The notes under the pieces were generated by a model that saw nothing but the letters and a program-made list of their open reading frames with translations, did not search any database and was not told the DNA's origin. This document shows, piece after piece, positions 11,101 through 23,637 of a DNA stretch of 64,000 nucleotides; position 1 is the first letter of the stretch, and every line of letters starts with the position of its first letter. The stretch is from Enoplolaimus lenunculus. Taxonomy: Eukaryota > Nematoda > Enoplea > Enoplida > Thoracostomopsidae. The DNA is taken from the NCBI GenBank assembly GCA_030248215.1, contig JASANG010001329.1, positions 549,167 through 613,166 on the forward strand, read 5' to 3'. The translations under genes and the position numbers were made by a program.

Positions 11101-13040
11101 GCGATCTTAAGATTTAAGTTTCAGTCTTCCGAAGTACTTGAAACTTCCCATTGAAAAAAGGAAGTATAATATTGCTCAATAGAAACTAAGATATCATTGA
11201 AACACCTCAAGTGGTCCAAACACAAATTTCAACCGCGTGCGACAAAACTAAATACACGACACTACTTGAGATTGAATATACACACAGCGATCGTTTTAAA
11301 AACCTTACATGTAAATCGTGTTCACCTATACTTAAATTTTAAATGTAGCATTTTTAGTCTCTTTGAACTATCTCAAACAGATTTTGTACGAAAGAAATTT
11401 GTTTTGAGGTCAAAATTACAATTGTTCTAAGCGTTGTAGCCATGATTTCAATTTCGAGAGCGTACAAACCTCGTCAAAAAGTATTTGTTGCAAGTGAGCG
11501 TAGCAAATCGAGAAAACTATTTGATGCGTGCAGGTTATATATTCTACTGCATGTAAACATCTTTTTTCGAGCCTCCACAAATTTCATAAAGAAGATATTT
11601 TCCAGCCGAATTTGTATAAGCAATAATTCTAAACTATTATGGCGTGTGACCGAAGCAGCAACAACAACAACGGCAACATTTGTTGTATATTTTTGTTAAA
11701 AATAACACCAATAAAATGCATTCAAAGATTATTCGTGTTTTAGACAAGATTGCAATAAACGATAAAGTGCGCATGTGTTTTCTGTTATATTAACACTGTA
11801 ATACGATACGTGACCGTTTTTTGACACTTAAAATAATCTAATCGCAACTTGTTAATCGAAATAAAGTAATAGTGATTGCAGTTTTAACGCAATAGCATTT
11901 TTTTAAACTGACAGCAATTCTGAATTTCGTAGGTCATCTCGCCCCAAAGATTTCTATCATAAACAATCTATTCCAACTCAAAATTTCCCTCATGGATAAT
12001 GTCTCTCCATCAAAATTTTGCACATTGAATTTATACGGTAATCCTCCCAAAAAATATCTGCCACTGACAATCTGCCTTCCTGAGGAGTTCGGTCTTTAGT
12101 TCGGTCACAAAATGCTACAAAACATAATTTAATCCCAACAAAACATTGATGGAAAAATTATGTTACCATCAGATATCAACCAAAAGCTTATTAAATCCAA
12201 TGAGTTTTTGCTAAAATCGCGTGAATATCTCGCGTGACAGGAACAAAATATAGAGATGAATAATTTAAAATAGACGCAAAAAATATCTTGAATTTCATGC
12301 AAAAATTGCACGAAACTATTATGAAAACAAGCGATGAGTTAAAGAGGTTTCATGAATAAATTTAACAAAAAATCGGAATCGCACTAAAATATGAAATAGC
12401 AAACGAACGTATTATATAATCAATAACTACTCTTAATTGTAAACCAGGAACTGTGAGAAAAAGCAACAGTTAGTTTCCCTAAGACAATATAAGTATATCT
12501 GCATTTTTCCTAGTTCTCGGATTATGCCATACATTTAGCTAAATTAGAGAATTTTCAACTAAAACAGACTTTCGTGCTTTATATAAGCTGATTCATTCGT
12601 TTTTACTTTGGCCCATGTGTAATATAGGAACACGCCCGCTAAGAGACGAGTGACGGATGGGTTTTGAGACTACTAACTTCAGAATTCGGCTTAGGCTCAG
12701 GATTACGCTTAGGATTAGGGTTAGGCTTAGATTTAGGTCAAGGGTTTAGGCAGTTCCCTACAGTTTACATACACCAATATATCAAATACTTTTTCATTTC
12801 CTAACCTGCTATATCTGATCGCAGCATCTGCGAAAGGTGTTTACTAGTGGGATAAGAATGTTAAGTTTAGAAACTAAACCAGCGGCTCAGAAGAGGACAC
12901 AAAAACAATTATATCCCGTCTGAACATTCCTGAGAGAAAAAAGCCTCTTTAACGGGCAATAAAATAACTGCTGGATACTACAGGTTAAAAAAATTGCAGC
13001 CCAATACGGTTGTTCGCAGAAACTATTACATGAGGTTCGG
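8190..13040. other. Intergenic, no supported gene
   Basis: AT-rich sequence with several open frames of 60-100 codons on both strands (for example 9572-9874 plus and 9403-9633 minus), none of which shows family similarity or paired splice sites. A degenerate TTAGGC/TTAGGG patch lies at 12681-12752. Confidence 0.4.
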
Positions 13041-13189
13041 GCCCGTAGCCAAGGAGAAGCCAGGAGGGCTCAGCCTACACTGGCCCCCTAGAAAATTTTC
13101 AACCTCGCTTATAGATCAACGAAAACTCTTGTGTATACACCACCTGAAAAAATTTTCGCCCCCCCCCAGCAAGGTAAGCTGGTTACGGC
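13041..13189. mobile_element. Small MITE with GCCCGTAGCC ends
   Basis: Second copy of the family at 6920, 149 bp, ending GGTTACGGCC. It shares the inner phrases AAAATTTTCAACCTCGCTTA and ACGAAAACTCTTGT in related form. Confidence 0.6.
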
Positions 13190-13965
13190 CTGATCAGGTT
13201 TATATACGGTACAAAAATGAAATCCCGGCGACGCCCCTGCAGCTGTTACAAGATAAATACAATTAAAAATTTTGCATCAGACACATCAAAGTTTCACACC
13301 ACGAATACGTTAAAGCTTATTAAGTGAATGAATTCCTTACGTTGCAGAGGACAATTTCGCCAATTTAGAGCAATGTTCACGTTATTATTTCACAACAGAA
13401 ATATATGGCACACGTGAAACGTATAGTTTTTATGTCTCAATTTGAAACGATAAAAATGAATTGCAAAATGTAAAGAATGAATTATTTTTACAGCGAACAG
13501 TTTACTCTCGTTTTGTAAACGTTGCGTCAAATCAAGAGCTTCGAATTTGAAAATAGATAAATTGCAATTGATCTAATTACCAAAAAACCAATTAATCTAA
13601 TTACTGTAACATACTCAATAAAGATGTATCACGAGCGCTATTCAGGACGCAGCACCGTTCGGATGTATATAAATTCAATTCAATTTAATTCAATTTATTA
13701 ACATGGAATTATAATAAAGATTATAAAACAAGTTAATAAGGAATCGATTAGAAAGGAAATAAGGCCGCTTACATCTAATTAAGGTCTTGGGCGTAGTGTA
13801 ATTTATGAGTGAAGTCAACATTTTCAAAAAGATTTGCAAAAATATTTGCGTTCGCAACATTCATTAGTTCAACACCTCTAACATACAATACAGGAAAGTC
13901 ATTCCAAGTATCAATAACCCGATTGCAATCTTTGTATTTACGGTTTCTTATCGGTCGGTAAAAAA
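13190..13965. other. Intergenic, no gene seen
   Basis: AT-rich spacer; a run of TTCAATT repeats at 13674-13699 is the only simple pattern. Confidence 0.35.
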
Positions 13966-14176
13966 CCCCTTCTCACATATCGCACCGGTTTAACAATTGC
14001 AACACGTATACATAGTACTAAATCACTACAAGACGTGAGAACCCGCTCGGGCTTGAGCATCAAACTCCTATAGCTGAGTGGTGATGGTATACGCCTCCCA
14101 CTCTAGTCACTGGAGTTCAAATCCTAGCATAAAAGTGGGTCTCAGGGGAAATAGAAAATATTCATGTGAGAAAGAG
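13966..14176 (+). mobile_element. TTAA-type MITE carrying a tRNA-like promoter
   Basis: The ends CCCCTTCTCACAT and ATGTGAGAAAGAG are inverted; TTAA follows on the right (14177-14180). Inside, on the plus strand, are an A-box-like TAGCTGAGTGGTGATGG and a B-box-like GGAGTTCAAATCC, the internal promoter of a tRNA gene. Downstream the phrase AAGCGAAAAATTTTCAGTTT occurs twice (14178-14230), and the same phrase sits between the paired copies at 23.6 kb. Confidence 0.7.
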
Positions 14177-16438
14177 TTAAGCGAAAAATTTTCAGTTTAG
14201 TATCTTTAAGCGAAAATTTTCAGTTTACTATCTATATGCACGTTGATCTCATATCTACAACGAACAACGACTACTGGCTTTAAAATTGTGACACTCGCCA
14301 GTCGCACTAAATTAAATAGCATTATTTTGTTTAAAAGCATTCAACCGCAAATACGTGTCAGAGCCCATCTCAGCACCGCAAAGTTGCTCGACTAGCGAAT
14401 TTTAAAGCAACAGTTGAGTTCGATCACGAAAAACGTTCACTTAATACAAAATAGTTTTAAAACCAAAATGAAAACCTAAACATTTAAATTTTTCTCCAGT
14501 ATTTTCACTATTAACCAGCTGTTGTTAGTAAACTTTACGCAACAATACTGTTAGTTTAAGGTGAGTTGTGTTTGATGGACAAAATTCGCAAACCCCATAC
14601 GTCTCTGTATACTCGAATGCAGGAGCAGACAACGGTGGGGTCCCCGAAAAATTCCGAGGTGGTGCCCCCAAGCGGTGATTAAAATGTTTTTCAAATTTTT
14701 TGTTTAATATCTCGTTACGGTGTGGGCCTTGCTTTTGGGTGCCCCCTCGGAATTCGGAGGTATGGGGGTGTCTGTTCCAACCATGCTATAACCAAACCAA
14801 AATCCACAACAAAGATAAAAGTAAACCATGCCAGCGAAGCTAACGGCAAACCAGACACAAATTTTACTTCAAAGTGACAATGCAAAATTATGCAAATGTT
14901 TGATTCATATGAAGCCAGAACGGATATATAATTGTGAGTATATATTGAGAATAACAATGAACGTAAATTGTGGTGACGAAACGTTGGTGTATCGCTAACA
15001 GAGTAAAGATGATACAACAGAACCTCACAGACTTTTAGTTGCACCTCTTGAGCAGTTTCAAACATGGAACGATTTTTGGGTTGAACGAAAGTTTAAATTT
15101 TGCATTTAATACGACGAGCTCAAAACTTCGTTTAAAAGTGTTTTACTTCAACAGAAAGAAACGATAGTATTTTATTTTGACGACAAACCTTTGTCGAACC
15201 TGTTTGGCACTAAAATAGAAAAATTAATAGTTTTTGTGGATCGCTGTGACATGCTGCGATTGTGTATTTAATAAAACATGTGAAAACGTTTAAGCTTCTG
15301 TTAGCTTTACCCAATATATAGTAGAACCAGGATTTTTTAGCGGGCGGATACTTTTTGTGTCTCGAAATTTTACAATTTTCAAGTGTGTTTTTAGCGAATG
15401 TTTCCACGTGTTAAAGTGGACCAACTGCATGGGAACGCACAAAAGTTTACAGTATGTGTTGCAACTTAGCGATATTTTTAACCTATTTGGCTTGAAAACC
15501 CATTGTAAGCCTCTGATGATCAATTTTCGTCGCAAACTTTTCACCACGACATGGTCGGTGTGGGGTGTATCCCCGCCTTGCCCTCTTGGATCCGCCACTG
15601 CTAATACCAATTCTTGGTTTAAAAGTGGTAGCAATTGTAAAAAATTACGTTGCCCCAAAGTATGCGTGATATACATTGAAAGCTTTGGTTTCATTCATTT
15701 CCTTTCATACCAGGGTCGCACACAAGTCAACTTGTGTTTACCCCCCTCCACTTCGCAACCTATCGTTGTTAATCGATAGTATTAAAACAGCCACCACCGG
15801 CGCTTACTCCAATTAAAAATTTACAACTGGACAATGAAGAATGTATATTAATATGAACGCATGCATATAGTGTCGTCAAAACTTTGTCTAATAGACTGCA
15901 GTTTGCATTGCATGCAACAAATCTTAAAACAATATTTAAACGTACAATAATTTGCACTAAAGTATGAGATGTGCGCGCAGTGCATGCATATTTAAGTTTT
16001 AATACGCCATGCAACATCACTGAGAAATATACACTGACATTGCAATATATATAAATAATACACCAGGCTGTTCAATAGGATTTGCTGCGATTTGGATTAG
16101 AAAAATCTGATACTTAAAACGAATCAGAAAAATTGGAAGAGAGAATTTCGACCGAAATACAACTTTCAAGCATGAAAGTATTAAAATTTGGTTTTGTAGC
16201 ATTGGGAAACAACCGTGATTTTGTTCATAAAACATTGAACTGGTTTTGCAGGATAGATTGTTCATAAGAGGGGACGTTTAATAATTTATAAAAATAAACC
16301 AGACAAAGGGTTTGGTATATCATTCAAATCATAGTAAGCAGAAGACTTCAAATTTGTTGCGCTATGAGGATTTGTAATTTGATTTATGCTTGAAATTATT
16401 CCGAGGTTGAGCTCAAAACTAAAGCGGTATAAAGACAT
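14177..16438. other. Intergenic, repeat fragments only
   Basis: At 14630-14785 there is a G/C-run patch with opposing phrases AAAATTCCGAGGTGGTGCCC and GTGCCCCCTCGGAATTCGGA, likely a small foldback element. At 15560-15600 is GGATCCGCCACTGC, an element end also seen at 36598. No gene is supported. Confidence 0.4.
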
Positions 16439-16580
16439 GCCCGTAGCTGCCTCACCTTGCTAGGGGAAGCTAAAAATCTTTCACGAGGGGCATGCAACGG
16501 TTTTCAATGAGTTACAAGCAAGGTTGAAAATTTTTTAGAGGACCAAAATTTTTCCAGGAGGCTTGCTTCCGCCTCACAGT
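16439..16580. mobile_element. Small MITE with GCCCGTAGC ends, decayed
   Basis: Third copy of the family at 6920. The left end and the phrases GGTTTTCAATGAGTTACAAG and GCAAGGTTGAAAATTTTTTA are recognisable; the right end is diverged. Confidence 0.5.
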
Positions 16581-18164
16581 TCGATCACTGTTTGCAAGGA
16601 ATGCAAGCAGCGAAAAGACAGATGTATCAGTGAGAGCAACTAATTTTTTGTTTTTCTCTATACGTTTTGTCACTGTTACGCAAGTAATTTACTGAACTTA
16701 CTAAAAATAGCAAAAATTAACCCTTCTCAAAACCGAAAACCCCCAACCAGATATAAAAAACACCAACGTGTAACTGGCTCGTATAGTGGCTACGCATATT
16801 TGAGAATATATATTGGCCAATTGGCGAAAGACGGAAAAGTTGCGAAAATTGTAGCATGTTTGTTGCGTATATAAACCATTTAAAAGTACAAATACTCGAG
16901 CTCAACGTTTTCCAGCACGAACGATTTACACAGCCCATTGATATTGTTCAAATAAATTGTTTTCCTAGAGTATTTTCATTGTTAGGAATGCAGTCGCTTA
17001 GACGTTTATCAAACAATTCATGTGCACACCCCATATACGTCGTTAAGTTGTTTAACATTACTGATGCGTAAAAAGTGCAACTTCTATCACTTATCACATG
17101 ATACAGTATCATGAATTTCAATCAAAAACACTGTTCTTGTGTCCAGCGTCATGAATCTTGAATGAATACGAGCATTGTTTATCGTTTGAAAATTTGTAAA
17201 AATGATAGAGAATGCGAGCGAAATTTTTTAAATTCAATTGAAATAAATTAATTTTTGAACGTTTAGACCAAGGGTCCAACACGATTGTTTAGTGTTTAAA
17301 AAGTTTAAGTATTTGCCATAACTTACTTTTGTAGTGGAGCACATAAAGAGATTAAGTTTTCAGCTGGATAAGGTATCGTTTAACAAGGCATTCAACATCC
17401 TCAATCCCCTTTTTAAGCCATATGTTGAGTTTGCAATTGCAAATGTTTGAGACTAGCAGATTTTAACTTGTAAAATTTTAGCACAATATCATTTTAAAGT
17501 CCTGCTAAAATTGCATGCTTTATTCGCCGAAGTTGAGGTAAAACAGTTTCTGCGGCTTGCTGTCAAGGTATGCAATCAAGAAGTTTGGCATGGATATTGT
17601 AGGCTGATAGGCCTTGTCAGACCTTTGTTTACGAAACAGCTGGTCAGTTTACTTTTCTTCTATGGTTCAACCGTTCCAGTTCCTTACTAATAAATTTCAT
17701 TGTGATGTACACCAAGGTCGTGCGATTATGTATTATTGATATTAAAATACACTGGAAAATTTAACAAATTTTTCTTGACCAGAGAAATAATGGTCAGTAA
17801 AGGTGAGTCGTGCGTAAAGAAATAATCTTCCGTGAATAACGGGGGTCAGGTAAAGAGAACTTTACCTACTTACTCCATTGCAACGCCAGCATCTTGTTAA
17901 TGATCTAAGAAAAAAGACAAACAATGCCAAATACTGCTATTAAAAAGCAAGAAACAATAACCTTAACGTCTTCGCAACTTGGATCTGAACAAAAGCCTGA
18001 CATCGCCCCTGGTCGATCGTGGAATGAAAATGTATACTAGAAGAATTGCAAGAACAGTCTTTGCTCCATCAGTTTAATTTTCGGGATTTTTTATTATGTA
18101 TTCTTTTCACTAACCGGAATTTTCTTTTCATGTGACACCTAAAACATCGTGTTTTAGTAAACTA
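16581..18164. other. Intergenic, no gene seen
   Basis: AT-rich with scattered short open frames; nothing recognisable. Confidence 0.35.
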
Positions 18165-18880
18165 TGAGGCGTGGCAGCCTAGGTTGGAAGTGGGACATCA
18201 GACCTTTTTACTAAGCAGCTGGAAAAGCGGGTTTCCGGACATGGGATCGAACTCTCAGCCTACGGATCCGTAAGCGAACACTCTGCTGTATTCACCCGAA
18301 TATGAGGGGGTAATAAAAGGGGGTCCCCATTTTGAGTCCGAATCAATAGGAGTCCGTATCCCTAATAATAGTCCGTAAATGGATAGAGTCCCTAAACCCT
18401 AATTAGAGTCCATAAATGTCAATTAACCCTTAAATTGTAGCGCATAAATGACTCCAGGACCAAATAATTTGAGTTCGAAACTTTAAAGGGTACTTAAATT
18501 TAGAAAGCATATTCCTAAGTATAACCTTGCATGATCGCTCAAGCTATTGACACAAGCCAAATAAACGTTTAATTCAACGGATAATTACAGTACCGGATAT
18601 ATATCAGTAACAAAGGGCGGCGGAGCGTGGGTTAAAAATATATAACAGTCCGTAACCGAATAACAAGGGGATACCCTCTGGAGAGTGGAGAGGCCAAATA
18701 AAAATCCGTCCCCCCTGTTATTCGGGACACTACAGTGCCACTGCGCCACGCAGCCCATCTCTCCAACGGCATTTTTCGTTGACTATATGTGTCGACCGTA
18801 TGCTACCATCTAGTATACCTACAGTGCACTGCACTATATTGCATGTGCAAATAATGGACAAGAATGTCTCATATGCTTAC
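18165..18880 (-). repeat. tRNA-derived SINE interrupted by a MITE
   Basis: The outer parts (18165-18285 and 18736-18880) match units of the SINE array at 53.9-54.8 kb: CATCAGACCTTTTTACTAAG, the tRNA-like GCCACTGCGCCACGCAGCCC (complement), and TACAGTGCACTGCACTATAT. The MITE at 18286-18735 split the tRNA-like region, so the SINE is the older of the two. Confidence 0.75.
18286..18735. mobile_element. MITE with CTGTAGTGACCC ends, inside a SINE
   Basis: A 450-bp copy of the element at 2812, in opposite internal orientation, with ends CTGTATTCACCCGAATATGA and ATTCGGGACACTACAG. It is flanked by TG on both sides rather than TA, either a target variant or later mutation. The inner phrases AGAGTCCCTAAACCCTAATT and AGTCCGTATCC are shared. 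Confidence 0.8.
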
Positions 18881-20357
18881 AAGGCGAATACAATATAATG
18901 TCCCGCGTAGTACAAGCAATATGGATGAACAGTTTTTAAATGGTAAAAAAATTCCTAAACATATTGAGAGCAACCGCGTATCTGACAGTATTTTATTTTG
19001 CCACTTTCGTAGCGAAAACGTGGAAATAATTGAAAATTTTTTAAAGTCGCTTAGATTAGCGATTTTTGCAACACCTTACTACTTTACGAGATCAATAATT
19101 TTATTCACATAAATTTTGTGAGAAAATCTTGTTTCATCAAGTTTAAAACCTAACTGGTTGTATTGAGGTTGTCTAAAATTTTATAGATTAACTAAACCAT
19201 ATATAAACGCTATTTTAAGTGCAACAGTACAAGAAATATTCAGATTTGTAATTTTTTGGTTCACGAATTCTTGTGTTAAAGTAAACTCATTTTACATCAT
19301 TACAACAATAACAACAGCTTTCTATAGGTTTTATCGTAAAAAATATCTAACCATGAGAAAAATTCTTATGCCTATGGTGGAATAACAAAAATTCACCGCG
19401 AATGCATAATCTCATATTACGACACGTAGATAATTTTTTTCGTTTCGTTAATAACAGGATTGAACATAATGCATGATGTGTATTGACATCAGGGATGTAG
19501 TCCGAATTTTATTTCGGCAGGGTGTAACCTAATGTAAAATTAATTTTTTGACTTACGATCCAACGGGTTATTCGCAACGCTTGTTGATTGTTGGGTTTAT
19601 TTTATTTATCGCAGTTTGAAACCGCCGGCGATCTCTCGATCACCTTTTTATATACGTCCCAAAATTGACACTGAACACAAACCGTGTGGGAAAGTTCGCA
19701 AAGAAAGTCACGTTGAAGTAACTGTTTTTACCAAATATATCCCTTTTGAATAACGTGTATCGTTGCCCGTATATTATCACATTATTGACCAATACTGTTT
19801 CAAAATTTAAATTTTGACAAAACTTTTTTGTGAAATTTCATGAACAACAAATATTTTTTACGCACACATAAGTTTCGAAGTCGTACTGCAATGGGAAATT
19901 GCAGCGAAACGCTAGTAGGTTTTAAACAGGTGACATTGAAATACGACACATTTTTGGCAAATACTCGACCCATCATACTTGACTACAATTGGAGCTGAAG
20001 GTCTAAAATACAGGTGTCAGATGCGGGTACCGGCAATATATGTCGGTGTCGTGAAAATACGCTAAACTTGTACACTGAAAGTAGAGCTCAGATTTGAAGT
20101 ATAGAAATAATCGAATGATTTCAATAATTTGTTTATGAAATTGTTTTAGATAAATCTCATTAATAGAAAGTTGAAAGTCGCGTACAAAATAATTACGAAC
20201 AAACTCGATTAACGAATCGTAAGAGCCGCTGCCAAAAATTACTCCGGGAACGAACAAAGTCGATTTCCTAACGGAGTCTGAGTCAGGGTTTTGGCAACAC
20301 CCTAGTAGTATTACACTCAACGGTCCATGTAAAGATCAGGGGTGAACGTTTTTCTGA
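18881..20357. other. Intergenic, no gene seen
   Basis: AT-rich; no repeat with clear borders and no supported coding sequence. Confidence 0.35.
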
Positions 20358-20489
20358 GGGACTGTAATAGAGTAAGCTTGAGCTTTAGACAAATGTTTGC
20401 TTGCTTAGGCTTAGGCTTAGGTATGAACTCATTCTAACGCTTACGCTCAGGCTGAGGTTAGGAGTATGCTGGTACTACTGTTATACGGC
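20358..20489. mobile_element. Short TIR element with TTAGGC array
   Basis: The left end GGGACTGTAATAGAGTAAGC and the right end GTACTACTGTTATACGGC, in complement GCCGTATAACAGTAGTAC, flank GCTTAGGCTTAGGCTTAGGT at 20403-20421. It is the clearest copy of this family. Confidence 0.65.
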
Positions 20490-22017
20490 GATGTTCTATA
20501 GATTGGGCCACTCTGACTTTACTAAGAAAATTTTATGAAAACTAACGCACTATCACGGTTGAATTTTTCAATACATAGTACCTAAACTGACCACATCAAA
20601 TAACGAATAAACTAGCCTTTCACAAAAATCAGCTACATATTCAAGACGAAAACGTAATATTTCTGTCAGCGAAAGTTTTGTTGATGGCATTCTGGTTAAT
20701 AGTAGACAATAAAGCGTCAGTTTCGCAGTTGAAAAAAAAACACACAGAACACAAAACATGTCTGCCCTTGAAGAATTAAAGAGTCAATTTTAATTTTCAC
20801 TACACAACTCCGAAACGAATTAGTATCAACTTTAAGAAATATCCATTGGCGTACGACTATTTAAGTGTGAGAGTTTATGAAGGTTGAAGATATTTCAAAT
20901 TGAACATTGTGTTTTGCTAAATAATGCGTAAAAATAAAAATTTCACCCATCAACAGCCCAAAAATGTACTTTATCCGTTGATCCGAAGGGGCCACACTGG
21001 CCATGTTCCCACAAAAGGGATCGCAGAACCAAAAGTATTCAAGGTTTAGTACTAAAATTGCATTTGGTTTCTTGCTCGTCTCGCTTGATAGCGATTTTCA
21101 CTTTATAAATGTCGCGCAGCCTTCCCGTGAAGAATTTCTGAATTTGAAACTGCGTTTTTCGTAACAAGACGATCAAATGAACAAAATAGACAGTTTTAAA
21201 TACATTCCTCGAGTAGTTGCAATTATTGTGCAAAATAATTAAAGTTGTCCTATAATGTGTGCGCATAAAGCTTTCCTTGCGCATCAAAGTTTCGATCTGA
21301 AAACAGAAATTTTGCTACCGTCTGTTTCGTAACTCGAAGATAATTATTTCATCATCATCATCATCATCATCAGTACGAAAATATTATATTTGATTTGACA
21401 ATACGGGTTTGAAATGCTATTTCAAAATTTAAACATGAACTGTTCGAATTAGAAGTTTCTCAGATGCCACCCACTGTTCAAAAATGTGTATAAAATTGAT
21501 TAGAAAAGAAGGCAACGGAAAAGAAAAACTATTGTTGACTAGACAGAGGCAGGAATGACTGCAGTAATTATGCCAAATTGATGCTGATTGTCTGTAGAAG
21601 CGAACTCAGAAATTTGAATTAGTGGAGATGGCACTGAAAGATTACTAACTCTAAAATTATATTGGGCATATACTTGTAATAGAGACATAACGCAAAATAT
21701 TCATTTGGCTTTCACAAATGTTATAAAATGCTGTATATATCAAATTGAGTCTAAGGACAAAATCTTGTTTTCGGCTTCGCTCCGGCAGAAAAAAACCCTC
21801 TGACTTCGGAACAGGAAGCATTTTTGCTGCAGGTTCCGGCGAGTTTGGTAGTTGTCAGTAAGGTGTGCTGCAATTATGGGATTATTCTGGTATAAGGTCT
21901 GGATAGGTACTTAAAGGATATGTAAAATGAATACTTAAAATTAAACTAGTGACAAGCATCGGATATTTTTTGATATCATCCGGATATCCGGCAAATCTTG
22001 CCGGATATTTGAATAGA
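20490..22017. other. Intergenic with microsatellite and element debris
   Basis: A (CAT)n microsatellite lies at 21350-21371. At 21775-21870 the phrases CGGCTTCGCTCCGGCAG and GCAGGTTCCGGCGAGTTTGG are a decayed piece of the CCGGAGG hAT family seen at 22156 and 29235. Confidence 0.45.
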
Positions 22018-22112
22018 CTCGTATTACTTTTTTTACTTACGCTTAGGCTTTAGGCTTAGGAACACATTTTTGAAGCGGTTAGGCCTGCGAATACGCTTAA
22101 TCTACTGTTACG
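22018..22112. mobile_element. Short TIR element with TTAGGC repeats, decayed
   Basis: GCTTAGGCTTTAGGCTTAGG at 22041-22060 with right end CGCTTAATCTACTGTTACG, in complement matching the GTAACAGTA..TTAAGC end of the family. Confidence 0.45.
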
Positions 22113-22155
22113 CTCTTTAAAGTAACACTGGCCTCCGGATATATCCAGATATAAT

Positions 22156-22507
22156 GGTACAACCGGAGGTCTGTCCGGCTCCGGCAGAAAATCACCCTCC
22201 GGCTCCGGTAGAATTTTTGAAGGAGGTTCCGGCAATTTCGGTAGTAAAATTTTCCATAATTTTGCAAAATTTATCTGTTTAGCGCGTATCGTTTTACTTT
22301 TGTCACAGTTTTCAGGAAAGAGTTTCCGAAATTTCGCCATGAAATTAGCGTAAAACCAAACATCTTAACAATATATTGCACATATTGGCTAAAATTAACT
22401 AGTTAACCATCATTTTTACTGCCTAATTTCGCCTCACCTCCGTTTCTGGCAAATTTTGTTGACCTCCGGCTCCGGCTCCGGCATTTTTCACCTCCATTTG
22501 CACCCTG
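22156..22507. mobile_element. hAT-type MITE, CCGGAGG family, left tip lost
   Basis: It shares most of its length with the copy at 29235: TACAACCGGAGGTCTG, GGCTCCGGCAGAAAATC, TTTGCAAAATTTATCTGTTT and the right end TTTGCACCCTG. The left terminal CAGG is missing, so no target duplication can be read. Confidence 0.7.
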
Positions 22508-22909
22508 CCAGATATCCGAAATTAAATTTTCTATTTCGGATATCCTAAACACGATTTTGTGTTTTTGGGTTTCCGAACATTAACTTTCGTTTCTTAAGTG
22601 CTGGTTTTAACTGGTTACTTAAAGGAAATATCCTGACCTACACGGTGATTGTTTTGAGTGTAAAGCATACAATTCTTAAATCGCTAATTATTCTGCAACT
22701 GCCTCAATAGTTATGACCTGGGTATTTGGTTTAGAAGATGCAACAGATTCTATCGAAAGTCAGCCTTCCTTCAAACGATATATATATTTATATATATACG
22801 AGTCGTTTTACGTTCCAAGGAGAAAGAACCACGTTACTTAACTACATCATGCAAACATCAGCCCGTTTAAACTTTTAGTGATGCCCCGCTTCCAGCGGCG
22901 GTTCCAGAA
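22508..22909. other. Intergenic, no gene seen
   Basis: Contains ATATCC/GGATAT phrases next to the preceding element and a TATATA stretch near 22780-22800. Confidence 0.35.
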
Positions 22910-23165
22910 TTTTCTGTATGGGTGGCTGCTCAATGTTTTGAAAAGCATTATTTTACCAAAAAATTTCTGAGGGGAAATATGTAAGGTAGGGATCTGACCA
23001 TTTTGTCACAAAAAATTTCTGAGGGAACATATTGTATGGTAGGGACCTTATAATTTTATCCCAAAAAAATTTCTGAGGGGGAAAGTGTAAGAGACCTTAC
23101 CATTTTATAACAAAAATTGCTGACAGGGAGACGTACGCCCGCCCAACTCTGGACCCGCTAGTGCC
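22910..23165. mobile_element. MITE-like element with 56-bp internal repeats
   Basis: Imperfect inverted ends AGCGGCGGTTCCAGA and TCTGGACCCGCTA enclose three units of about 56 bp built on CAAAAAATTTCTGAGGG ... TAGGGA.CT..CCATTTT. Related ends (GGATCCGCCGCTGC) are at 36598. Confidence 0.6.
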
Positions 23166-23352
23166 TGCTTTCTCACTAGACCGTAAGAGCATGCTTAAAT
23201 GTTAGACTGTTTTACTTGTGCTCAACTTAAGCTTTATTTTAGACAGGTGTTTAGTACGCTGAGGACCCTAAAACTTTAGGAATATGCTTTGGTGCTAACT
23301 TTGGTAAAAGTAAATATTGGTCCAAATTTTTATGACCCGCTCTAGTCTAAAT

Positions 23353-23606
23353 CTTTATCACATGAATATTTTCTATTTAGCCTGAGACCTACTTTTATGC
23401 AGGATTCGAACTCCAGTGACTGGAGTGGGAGGCGTTCACCATCACCTATAGGAGCTTGACGCTCGAGCCCGAGGGGGCTCTCACGTCTTGTGGTGATTTA
23501 GTACTATGTATACGTGTTGCAATTGTTAAACACTGTGCGATATATACAATTTAACGTATAGTACACTGCGCTGAGTTGCTCATAGTCAACTCTATGCGAG
23601 AAGGGG
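23353..23606 (-). mobile_element. TTAA-type MITE with tRNA-like promoter, copy 1 of a pair
   Basis: The tRNA-like part reads on the minus strand. The right end GCGAGAAGGGG is followed by TTAG, close to TTAA. It is separated from the next copy by 31 bp of the family's shared linker (GTTAACTGAAAAATTTTCGC). Confidence 0.7.
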
Positions 23607-23637
23607 TTAGATAGTTAACTGAAAAATTTTCGCTTAA

